This document shows positions 1 through 7,300 of a stretch of DNA of 7,507 nt, piece by piece. The first letter of the stretch is position 1, and each line of letters begins with the position of its first letter. The notes beneath the pieces are model-generated. The model saw only the letters and a list, made by a program, of their open reading frames with translations. It ran no database searches and had not been told where the DNA came from. Position numbers and translations under genes: made by a program. The stretch covers positions 1 to 7,507 of the forward strand of contig JAIDUY010000404.1 in assembly GCA_029059965.1 (NCBI GenBank), in the 5' to 3' direction. The stretch comes from Muribaculaceae bacterium. Lineage in GTDB: Bacteria > Bacteroidota > Bacteroidia > Bacteroidales > Muribaculaceae.

Positions 1-1
1 C

Positions 2-379
2 TTGAACATTATCCGCGGGTATCTGGACGAGCTTCTGATTCCGACCCGCGTGGACGAAGACGGCGACCTGGTGATTGTCCAGACCGCCGACCAGGATTTC
101 GGCTACGATGTCATCATCTATGTGCAGGTGAGCAACAACCGCCTGAGTTATGCCGCCGGCGCGCCGGGCTACAAGCCCCGCGGCGACCTGTTCCAGCTCG
201 CCAACCGTCACAACTGCCGCCGCAACATGCCTACGGCTGTCGTGCGCGAGGGCGAGGTGCGCATGGAATGCACCTTCCTGCTCGACGAGGAGGTGTCGAA
301 GAGCTACATCGTTGAGAACTGCATCAAGATGGTGCTGGGCTCGGTGTGGCACGCCTTCGTCGACTTCGAGGCCGAGTGA
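2..379 (+). CDS. YbjN-like small protein, 3' part (5' end outside window)
   Basis: The reading frame is open from the first bases to a TGA at 377-379 and gives about 125 residues. The first possible start is a TTG at position 2. No upstream stop is visible, and the product opens straight into a helix-like segment (NIIRGYLDELL), so the true start is probably a few codons upstream. The order of elements resembles YbjN-domain proteins, which have a fold like type III secretion chaperones: a short N-terminal helix, the acidic turn DEDGDLVIV at about residues 18-26, a strand ending in VIIYVQV, a central helix with LFQLANRHN, a second strand pair (REGEVRMECTFLL), and a C-terminal helix that runs to VWHAFVDF. 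There is no signal peptide or membrane segment in the visible part, so it is probably cytosolic. The biochemical role of this family is poorly known, and I assign none. The gene converges on the leftward gene ending at 493, with a hairpin in between. Family assignment is from pattern memory only. Confidence 0.6.
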   Translation: MNIIRGYLDELLIPTRVDEDGDLVIVQTADQDFGYDVIIYVQVSNNRLSYAAGAPGYKPRGDLFQLANRHNCRRNMPTAVVREGEVRMECTFLLDEEVSKSYIVENCIKMVLGSVWHAFVDFEAE

Positions 380-432
380 GGGCACCAAGGGCGTATCGCC
401 GAGGTCTCACAACATTTTCCGACCGACACAAC

Positions 433-474
433 GACAAGCGGGCGCGGTTACGTCGAGGAGCCGCGCCCGCTGTC
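433..474. terminator. GC-rich hairpin between convergent genes, likely bidirectional terminator
   Basis: An 11-bp perfect inverted repeat, AGCGGGCGCGG at 437-447 and CCGCGCCCGCT at 461-471, encloses a 13-base loop. Three more pairs (433-435 with 472-474) extend the stem if A436 is bulged. The hairpin sits between the stop codons of the two converging genes (379 and 493), where a shared terminator is expected. The T-runs on both sides are poor, so it is not a textbook intrinsic terminator. It could also serve mainly as a 3'-end stabilising hairpin. Confidence 0.75.
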
Positions 475-492
475 TATTGGGTTGTCAGCCGA

Positions 493-2055
493 TTAGCGGA
501 TGTAAACCTTGCTTACGTTGTTGCCCTGACGACGGATGTAGAGACCGTTTTCGGGGTTGGCAACGCGGATGCCCTGGAGGTTGAAGTATTCCACGGGAGC
601 GTTTTCGTCGGCAACGATGCCTTCAACGCCGCTGGTGCCCTTCTTGTAGAGGGCGGGGAGGGCGATTTCGGCAGCGTCCACGCTGGGAGCGATGTTGGTG
701 TACCAGGTACCTTCGGTGCCCTTGCTTACGCCTACCTGACCGGTAACGCCGGCGGCGGAGAGGGTGATGGCAGCCTGACCGTTGGTGAAGGCGATGTTCC
801 ATACGCAGAACTCGTTCACCTCGTTGTAGAGCTGGAAGGAGGTCTTGTGCTCGCCGTCGAAGCCGAGGAAGCGACCCTTGTAGTCCTTCATGGTGTAGCC
901 GTTGCCTTCGGCAGCGATGGTGATGGCGTTGTTGAGGTCGGTGGTCACGGCGTTGTTGGCAACGGTGATGTTGGCCAGGTTGAGGCGGCCGTAGGTAGCG
1001 CTTGCGGAGATGGCTTCGCCGATCTTGGTTGCGCCGTCAACGGTAACGACCATTACATAGTCGGCACCGCTCTCGATGGCGTTCACGAGAGTGAAGGAAG
1101 CGGTGGTGGGCTCAATTACGGGGGGCAGATCGCCGCGGAGCTCGAAGAGCTCGGGCTTCACAGCGCCCTCGGGGAGCTGTTCGGCGGTATAGCAGCCGAA
1201 GGAACCGAAAGCGGGATCCTGATATACAACGAGGCCGGTGGCAACGTTGGTGATGGTGGCCACACCGTTTTCGAAGGAAACGGTCCAAACGCGGTTGGCA
1301 GCGCTTTCGTCGGAGGTGTCGAAAGTCTTGTAGCCTTCCTTGGCGCCGAGCATCTTGCCGCCGGTGGTGGTGATGTTGTAGCCGCCTGCCACTGCGGTGA
1401 ACTTCATGGCTGCGTCGGCTGCGCCTTCGAAGCTGTCGGTTGCGCCTGCGGGGAGGTCGGTGGTGCTCATGTAGCCGTAGGAGCGGTCGAAGAGCATGTT
1501 GTACTTGCCGCCTGCTACGAATACGTAGGAGTTGCCGGCAGTCACGCTGGTAGCCTTGTAGTAGTTGGGAGTACCGGGATTGGGGGTGTCGCCGCCGCCT
1601 TCGCCGTAAACGGTGACGGAGGTGAAGCGGATCTGGCCTGCCTTATCGGCGCCGTCTTCGCCCCAGGTAGCCTTGTCACCAACGGTGAAGGTTACGGAAG
1701 AAGCGTCGCCTACCCATGTGATTTCGGTGTCGCCTGCAGCCTGTGCGGGGTTGAGGGAGCCGGTGCTGGGAGTGAACTCGGTGTAGCGGTACTTGGCATC
1801 CTGAGCGAGGGTGATGACAATCTTGGTGAGCTTGGTGCCGGAAACTGTCAGAGTGCCCTTGGCATAGAGGCGGATGGAACCGTCATTGCGGAGGGCGGGA
1901 GCGGTGGAGCCGTTGTTCTTCTGGATGTCGAAGGTGTAGCCGCTGACGGTGGTAGTACCGGGAACGGTCAGGCTCTTGCACTCTACTACGGTCTGGGCGG
2001 AAACGCCGAGAACCATTGCAACGATAAGTGCGAAAGTGAGTAAAAGTTTTTTCAT
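493..2055 (-). CDS. Secreted multidomain beta-rich protein with duplicated domain and C-terminal sorting-type tail
   Basis: This is a 520-residue exported protein of unknown biochemical function. Residues 1-20 form a signal peptide (MKKLLLTFALIVAMVLGVSA) followed by Q21. Residues about 21-152 look like a beta-sandwich module with the pattern ITLAQ...TPSTGS...ITWVGDASSVTFTVG...QIRFTSVTVY. I associate this pattern with secreted Bacteroidales proteins, but cannot name the family. A flexible linker, GGGDTPNPGTPN, follows at 153-164. Two copies of one domain come next, at about 166-307 and 319-472. They share a G.(S/D)YV.V start, a GGYNIT/GNGYTM strand, GKMLG/GRFLG, then VW.(V/I).F.NG.A.I. The tail at about 476-520 has PVEYFNLQGIRV, GLYIRR and KVYIR, resembling a type IX-style C-terminal sorting signal, which would put the protein at the cell surface or outside. 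ATG at 2053-2055 is chosen because the signal peptide begins exactly there. The gene lies 49 bases downstream of the EEP-family gene, with no clear promoter between, so co-transcription is likely. It may bind a ligand or assist the nuclease-like neighbour; that is inference. Confidence 0.85.
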   Translation of the reverse strand: MKKLLLTFALIVAMVLGVSAQTVVECKSLTVPGTTTVSGYTFDIQKNNGSTAPALRNDGSIRLYAKGTLTVSGTKLTKIVITLAQDAKYRYTEFTPSTGSLNPAQAAGDTEITWVGDASSVTFTVGDKATWGEDGADKAGQIRFTSVTVYGEGGGDTPNPGTPNYYKATSVTAGNSYVFVAGGKYNMLFDRSYGYMSTTDLPAGATDSFEGAADAAMKFTAVAGGYNITTTGGKMLGAKEGYKTFDTSDESAANRVWTVSFENGVATITNVATGLVVYQDPAFGSFGCYTAEQLPEGAVKPELFELRGDLPPVIEPTTASFTLVNAIESGADYVMVVTVDGATKIGEAISASATYGRLNLANITVANNAVTTDLNNAITIAAEGNGYTMKDYKGRFLGFDGEHKTSFQLYNEVNEFCVWNIAFTNGQAAITLSAAGVTGQVGVSKGTEGTWYTNIAPSVDAAEIALPALYKKGTSGVEGIVADENAPVEYFNLQGIRVANPENGLYIRRQGNNVSKVYIR

Positions 2056-2104
2056 ACTGATATTATTAAATGAAGTTTGTTGTGTGCTTTTGCGGGGTGC
2101 GGAC

Positions 2105-3157
2105 TCAGCGTGTCACGTAGCGGCGCAGGAAGATTTCGGTGGGGAAGTGGTCGGAGTATCCGCCCAGGAAGCTTCCGGCAGCGAATGTGCGTCTGGGATA
2201 TCCCTGACGAGTGCCTTCGGTGTCCTTGAGGAAGTCGAAGTTGAGCACGCGGGCCTCGAAGAAGTGCCAGCGGTCCTCGGGGCCGTTGGCGAGGTTGCCC
2301 GAGATGATAATCTGGTCGAAGAGGTTCCAGCTGCTCTTGTAGGCCAGGGTGCCGATGCCGCGGTCGAGCATACGCCACCACGGGTTGTAGAAGCCGTGTT
2401 CGCCGACTCCGTCGCGGTCCTTCTTAGCGCCGAGAATCTGAGCGCAGCTCTTGTCCATGGGGTCGTCGTTGAGGTCGCCCATTACGATGACGCCGATTTC
2501 GGGATTGACGCGCCAGAGCGAGTCGGCGATGCTCTTGCTGAGCTCGGCGGCTGCCACGCGGTTGGGTTCGGAGCGTTCCTGTCCGCCGAGGCGCGAGGGC
2601 CAGTGGTTGACAATCACGGCAATCTGCTGTCCGAGGAGGCTGCCGACCACGCACATCTGGTCGCGGGTGCGGAAGGGCACTGCGTGCAGACGGTGGTTGG
2701 TGACGTTCTCGACGCGGAAGTAGCGGGGATTGTATATCAGGCCGACGTCGACGCCGCGGGCGTCGGGCGAGTCGTGGTGTACGATGCGGAGGTTGAGGTC
2801 GCGGAGCTCGGGCTCGTTGATGACGTCTTCCATGACGCTGCGGTTCTCGATTTCGCTCACGCCGATGATGGCCGGGCCGTAGGGCGTGGTGCGGGTCTTG
2901 AACTGCGAGATGGCATAGGCCAGGTTATGCACCTTGATGCGGTATTTGCGGCCGTCCCACTGGCGCTGGCCGCCGGGAGTGAACTCCTCGTCGCGACCCT
3001 CGGGATTGTTGGGGATGGTGTCGAAGAGGTTCTCGAAGTTGTAGAAAGCGATTCCGGCAACCTGCACCTTGCGGTTGGCGTCCTGGGCACGAAGATCGGA
3101 TACCCACAGCATGGATACCGCGAACAGCGCCAGAGTTAGGAGTATTGTCTTTTTCAT
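2105..3157 (-). CDS. Secreted endonuclease/exonuclease/phosphatase (EEP) family protein
   Basis: A 350-residue metal-dependent phosphoesterase of the EEP (DNase I-like) superfamily. The family hydrolyses phosphodiester or phosphomonoester bonds in nucleic acids, lipids or sugars; the substrate here is not readable from sequence. Residues 1-24 look like a signal peptide (hydrophobic core LLTLALFAVSMLWV, cleavage after LRA, then Q25), so the protein acts outside the cytoplasm. The expected active-site motifs appear in order: N40 in FYNFENLFD, E102 in GVSEIEN (metal ligand), H128 and D129 in the HHDSPDARGVDVGLIY block, N184-H185 in NHWPSR (catalytic histidine region), D228 and N230 in MGDLNDDP, D281 in FDQIIIS, and D336-H337 in SDHFP. 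All catalytic positions look intact, and the length is normal for the secreted Bacteroidetes members. ATG at 3155-3157 places the signal peptide at the N-terminus and lies just downstream of a good promoter. It is the first gene of a leftward pair. It is annotated in many genomes simply as an endonuclease, but could equally be a phosphatase. Confidence 0.92.
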   Translation of the reverse strand: MKKTILLTLALFAVSMLWVSDLRAQDANRKVQVAGIAFYNFENLFDTIPNNPEGRDEEFTPGGQRQWDGRKYRIKVHNLAYAISQFKTRTTPYGPAIIGVSEIENRSVMEDVINEPELRDLNLRIVHHDSPDARGVDVGLIYNPRYFRVENVTNHRLHAVPFRTRDQMCVVGSLLGQQIAVIVNHWPSRLGGQERSEPNRVAAAELSKSIADSLWRVNPEIGVIVMGDLNDDPMDKSCAQILGAKKDRDGVGEHGFYNPWWRMLDRGIGTLAYKSSWNLFDQIIISGNLANGPEDRWHFFEARVLNFDFLKDTEGTRQGYPRRTFAAGSFLGGYSDHFPTEIFLRRYVTR

Positions 3158-3186
3158 GTTTTTGTCAAGGCATCGTGTGTGCGCTG

Positions 3187-3215
3187 CAAAAATACAAACT
3201 TTTTTTTGATTTCAA
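3187..3215 (-). promoter_or_regulatory. Bacteroidetes-type promoter driving the leftward pair
   Basis: Read on the minus strand, TATTTTTG (complement of 3187-3194) is a perfect match to the Bacteroidetes -7 box TAnnTTTG. A TTG (complement of 3213-3215) lies 18 bases upstream, where the -33 element (TTG/TTTG) recognised by the primary sigma factor is expected. The spacer is very A-rich. Transcription should start at about 3180, leaving a leader of about 20 bases before the ATG at 3157. No Shine-Dalgarno sequence is visible, as is normal in this phylum. Confidence 0.75.
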
Positions 3216-3240
3216 CCTATCGCCCACCTAAATATCGACA

Positions 3241-3251
3241 TTTTGTCAAAA
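3241..3251. repeat. Short perfect inverted repeat TTTTG-T-CAAAA
   Basis: Two 5-bp arms flank a single central T, about 60 bases upstream of the predicted leftward transcription start. This size and place would suit a regulator site, but an 11-bp AT-rich palindrome can occur by chance. The motif TTTTGTCAA also recurs at 3160-3168, next to the leftward start codon. Confidence 0.35.
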
Positions 3252-3276
3252 AGTTTGCTGCGATAAGTTTGCTGCG
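3251..3276. repeat. Tandem direct repeat of AAGTTTGCTGCG, 14-bp period
   Basis: Two exact copies of AAGTTTGCTGCG occupy 3251-3262 and 3265-3276, separated by two bases (AT). They lie between the two divergent promoters, roughly 70-95 bases upstream of the leftward start and just over 100 bases upstream of the rightward one. Tandem sites of this spacing are often operators for a dimeric activator or response regulator. The binding protein cannot be inferred. Confidence 0.55.
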
Positions 3277-3277
3277 G

Positions 3278-3305
3278 GCGCAGGCCGGCGCGGCAGCCGT
3301 TGCGC
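3278..3305. other. GC-rich potential hairpin in divergent intergenic region
   Basis: In otherwise AT-rich intergenic DNA there is a compact GC-rich block. GCGCA at 3278-3282 pairs with TGCGC at 3301-3305, and an inner GGC/GCC pairing is possible with small bulges. The block could insulate the two divergent units or end read-through. The stem is short and imperfect, and no T-run follows, so I call it only as a possible structure. Confidence 0.25.
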
Positions 3306-3368
3306 GCAGGCGGCAAATTAAATTATGTTAATAAATCGCAATTTTATTTTCAAGACGGGGAAAATCGC

Positions 3369-3376
3369 TAACTTTG
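3369..3376 (+). promoter_or_regulatory. -7 element of promoter driving the propeller-amidase pair
   Basis: TAACTTTG is a perfect match to the Bacteroidetes -7 box TAnnTTTG. The expected -33 position, about 3343-3350, holds only a T-rich run (TTTTATTTT) without a clear TTTG or TTG. The core promoter is therefore weaker than the leftward one, or depends on an activator. Transcription would begin near 3382, giving an AT-rich leader of about 50 bases to the ATG at 3434, with no Shine-Dalgarno sequence. Confidence 0.65.
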
Positions 3377-3433
3377 AGTGCAATTATACTATAAGGTAAC
3401 TAAACCGAATAACTAACCCTTAATATTTCTACC

Positions 3434-4345
3434 ATGAAGAAAATCCTGCTTACTGTGGCAGTAGCCGTTGTGACCGTGTTCGGCGCAGGCGCACAGCTGC
3501 TTCAGGTCCGGTCGATGGAAAAGGTACGTCTTCCGATGGGTGTCCGCGCCGACCAGGCAATGCTCAGCCCTGACGGAGGCACCATAGTCCTTTCCGACAT
3601 GGACGGAACCCTCAAGGTTGTCGACCGCTCCTCCGACCGCGTCCGCACCGTGTCGCGCACCGGCTCGATGATGGACATCGCCTTCACCTCCGACGGCAGC
3701 GGAATCGTATTCCGCGAGGCAAGCACCGACGCCTCCCACCGCCGCCATGTGGCCGTAAAGAACTATAATCTCGCCACCGGCGCCACCACCACCATAGCCG
3801 CTCCTTCGCGCACCCTCGAGGCCGTCGAGCTGCGCGGCAACGTCGCCACCACCATCGACGCCGGCCGTGCCTCCGACCATGTGCTCGGACGCGAAGCCGC
3901 AGCCGCAGTCAGCCGCCCCGTTCCCAGCATCGAGCGCGGCCTGCTCTACCTCACAGTCGACGGCACACGCCGCCTTGCCTCGCCCCTGGGCACCCGGGGC
4001 ATGAGCTACCTCTGGCCCTCTGTCAGCCCCGACGGCACCCGCCTGCTCTTCTTCGCCGCCGGCTACGGCACCTACACCTGCCGCATCGACGGCACCGACA
4101 TGCACCGCCTGGGCTACCTCTATGCCCCCGTATGGTATGACAACGAGACCGTTGTCGGCATGCAGACCCACGACGACGGCGTGGTGACCTACGAAGGCCG
4201 CATCATCGCCGCCGCTGCCGACGGAACCGAGTTCCAGACCCTTACCGAGCCCTCGCTCATCGCCGTACTGCCCGCCGCCGCTCCCGGCCGCATCAGCTTC
4301 ACTACCACCGACGGCGAAATGTACATCCTCAACGTCCCCAAATAA
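3434..4345 (+). CDS. Secreted PD40/TolB-like beta-propeller protein
   Basis: A 303-residue exported protein with a predicted WD40/TolB-like propeller. Residues 1-20 form a signal peptide (MKKILLTVAVAVVTVFGAGA), and Q21 follows the likely cleavage site. PD40-type blade motifs are visible: LSPDGGTIVLSDMDGT at 44-59, FTSDGSGIVF at 84-93, VSPDGTRLLFFA at 197-208 followed by RIDGTDMHRLG at 217-227, and weaker blades near 231-242, 249-270 and 285-300. About six degenerate blades fit the length, so a small complete propeller is possible. No enzymatic residues or lipobox are seen. Such propellers usually bind proteins or glycans, and TolB itself works with peptidoglycan-linked envelope complexes. ATG at 3434 is chosen because the signal peptide begins there, behind a -7 box and leader. 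The stop is followed after 12 bases by the start of the amidase gene, so the two are almost surely co-transcribed. Inference: this is a partner or regulator of the amidase. It might instead be an independent envelope protein. Confidence 0.85.
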   Translation: MKKILLTVAVAVVTVFGAGAQLLQVRSMEKVRLPMGVRADQAMLSPDGGTIVLSDMDGTLKVVDRSSDRVRTVSRTGSMMDIAFTSDGSGIVFREASTDASHRRHVAVKNYNLATGATTTIAAPSRTLEAVELRGNVATTIDAGRASDHVLGREAAAAVSRPVPSIERGLLYLTVDGTRRLASPLGTRGMSYLWPSVSPDGTRLLFFAAGYGTYTCRIDGTDMHRLGYLYAPVWYDNETVVGMQTHDDGVVTYEGRIIAAAADGTEFQTLTEPSLIAVLPAAAPGRISFTTTDGEMYILNVPK

Positions 4346-4357
4346 ACGCCCGCAACG

Positions 4358-7300
4358 ATGAAACTACGTAACATACTCGTCATATCGGCGCTGGCACTCG
4401 CAGGCGCCGCCTATGCCGCCGACAAACCCGTCGACGAAATCCGCGTCTACGTCAATCCCGGCCACGGCTCGTGGACAGGCGGCGACCGCGCCATGGCAAC
4501 CATCAAGCACGGACCCTACAACCCCGCAGCCCCCGACACCACCGGCTTCTTCGAATCCAACACCAACCTATGGAAGTGCCTCGGCCTCGTCGACCGTCTG
4601 CGCGAATACGGCCTCAAGTTCGACCCCACCCTCAACCAGACCAACCCCAATCCCACGCGCGTCGGCGCGGCCCTCGACATGAACAACAACATCGTCATGA
4701 GCCACGTCAAACTCGGCCCGTACCCCCTGAGCGACACCGAGAATGAGCGCGCCTTCAACCGCAACCTCTACGAAATCTGCTGCGAGGTGGAGCGAAACAA
4801 CTTCGACTTCTTCATCTCCGTGCACTCCAACGCCCACGTCGACGGCAACAACACCAACTACCCCGCCCTCTTCGTGCGCGGCGAGAACGGCGTGGCATTC
4901 ACCGAAGGCGCCGACACGGCCTGCAAGACCCTGTGGCCCTTCGCCTATCAGGACGAGCACCAGTGCTGGAGCAACTTCCGCATGGATAATCCCGCCCTCT
5001 ACTACGACATCGACTTCTGGCACGGCGACTACGCCGTCAACAACATCGACGGAAAGACCTACAAGGGCTACTACGGCGTTCTCCGCCACGGCGTCCTGGG
5101 CTTCCTCTGCGAAGGCTACTTCCACACCTACCAGCCCGCACGCCACCGCGCCATGAACGTCGACGTATGCCGCCACGAAGGCGACGGCTATGCCCGCGGC
5201 ATCGCCGCCATCCTCGGCATCGACACCAACGAGAGCACAGGCGAGCTCTACGGCATCGTGCGCGACCGCCACGAACGTTTCCGCCACGCGTACTACAACT
5301 GCTCGGCCACTTCGCCCGACGCCAACAAGCCCGTCAACAACGCCGAGGTAATCCTATACCGCGACGGCAACGAAGTGAGCCGCTACACCACCGACGACGA
5401 GTTCAACGGCGCATTCGTGTTCTCGCACCTCGAACCCGGCCAGTACACCGTCACCGTCACCGCTCCCGGCTATCTCGAAGCCGAGGAGGACCTCTGCGGC
5501 CCCTTCACCGTCGAGGCCGGCAAGACCACATACCCCCGCATCTACATGGTGAGCGAGGACTACGTGCCCCCGGTGGTGACATACTCCGACTATCCCGACG
5601 AGGCAGCCGGCGCCGAAGGCATCTTCGCCGCTCCCGAGTACTCGTTCAAGCGCACCTTCACCGACAAGTCCATCTCCTCGCTCAAGGGCAAGACCGTCAA
5701 GCGCTTCATCACCCGCAACAACAAGCTCTACGTCCTGGCCTTCGACGCCGAGAACAAGCCCACCGTCGCTGTCATCGACGGCGGCAACCTCTCGACCCTT
5801 GCCGTAGTGTCGACCGAAGGTTGCGAGGGCACCGACCGTGCGCTGGCCGACATCCAGGTGACCGCCGACGGATACCTCATCGGCTGCTCCATGGAGCTGT
5901 GCCACCTCACCGACGGTGAAGTCGAGGAAGGCGAGACCCGCGGCGAATGCAAAATCTACCGCTGGGCCAACGACGAGAACGGCGTGCCCACAGGCGACCC
6001 CCGCAACTGGTTCTCCACTCAGATGACCGGCAACCTCTTCAAGGCATGGACCGGACAGACAATGTCCTACTCCGGCACATACCGGGAAGGCCGCATGCTG
6101 CTGTCGTCGGCTTCGTGGTACTACAACCGCAAGATTTTCTTCACCATCATCGACATCGTCGACGGTGCCAAGGCTTCCGAATCGTTCAGCAACAACGCCG
6201 AAGTGTGCGACTACTTCAATGTCGACGACCTCGAGGAGTTCACCTTCACCGTATCGCCCCTGAGCTCCGAGAAATTCATCACCCAGAGCGCGAAGAACAA
6301 GACCCGCGAATACTCCATCAACAACATGGGCGCCTTCACCGAAGTCCCCTCCGACCTGCTGTCCGACGCCACCGCACAGGGCGCCTTCTTCCGCTACGCC
6401 GGTCATTCCATGATGGTGGCTCCCGCTCTTGACGCCGACGGCAAGAACATCGGCATCCGTCTGCTCGACATCACCGACGGCCTCGACAAGGCCGTGACAA
6501 TCGGCACCGCCAACACCGATATCAAGGCCGTCGAAGGCATCAGCGCCGCCGTCGGCAAGACCGAGGTCGAGCGCGACGAGGAAGACGCCGTGACGGCAGC
6601 CTACATCACCCTCTACCTCCTCCGCGGCGACGGCAAGCTCACCCGCATGACCACCCGCGGCGTCGAGCAGCCCGTGGCCACCCCGGCCTACGCCTTCGCC
6701 CTGAGCCAGCAGGAACTCTCCGGCCCCCGCGGCATCGTCCTCAGGTTCTCCCTCACCGACGACGCCACAGCACACATCCGTCTGCGCGGCGCCGACGACA
6801 CCGTTGTCGACCTGCCCTCGCAGCAGTTCAACCGCGGCGAGAACACCTACAACTTCAACTTCGACACCGTTGAATTCCCCGATGGTGAATACACCTGGGA
6901 AGTAGTGGTCGAGAACAAGGCTGTCGCAGGCATCAAGCAGCTCATGAGCGTCGAAACCGCCGGTAACGGCGTCGCCGTCGACAACAATCCCGCATCGCCC
7001 CACTTCGGCAACGCCTACTTCACTCTCAACGCAGGCAACCGAGGCATCATGCAGTACAACGCCATGCTCGAACCTCAGAACGACACGCCCTACCAGAGCG
7101 GCGTATGGGACCTCAGCGTCGGCGCTTCCTGCTGGCGCGGTGCAACCCTCGAGGACGGTACTCTCCTTGTAGCCGACTGGGGCGACAAGCAGGGCGGCAT
7201 CTACCTCTTCGACCCCGCCAACCCCACTGCCGAGCGTCAGCCCCTCTTCCGCGGCACTCAGACTCCCTCCAGCGGCGAAATCCGCAACGACCAGGGTCAG

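Noticed and set aside
346..2043. Long open frame on the plus strand (about 565 codons) opposite the tail-bearing protein gene
   Set aside because: Same composition effect. Its translation is glycine-, valine- and alanine-rich without domains, while the minus strand encodes a signal peptide, duplicated domains and a recognisable tail.
2056..2104. Possible separate promoter or terminator between the EEP gene and the tail-bearing protein gene
   Set aside because: No TAnnTTTG box and no convincing hairpin on the minus strand, so an operon is the simpler reading. The AT-rich stretch just before the ATG is normal for translation starts in this phylum.
1949..3139. Open frame on the plus strand opposite the EEP-family gene
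   Set aside because: It overlaps two real minus-strand genes, has shadow-type composition, and no family features. The EEP motifs on the minus strand are complete.
3160..3249. TTTTGTCAA occurring twice in the divergent region (3160-3168 and 3241-3249) as possible paired operators
   Set aside because: Nine bases of AT-rich sequence recurring once in AT-rich intergenic DNA is weak evidence, and one copy lies in the short leader directly beside the start codon. Kept only as a remark.
4568..5287. Minus-strand open frame opposite the amidase catalytic domain
   Set aside because: It lies across the conserved zinc-ligand and catalytic codons of the amidase and has shadow-type composition.
5167..5919. 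Arginine-rich plus-strand frame within the amidase gene
   Set aside because: A +1/+2 shadow rich in R, H and P, produced by reading GCC/GAC/CGC-rich codons out of frame.
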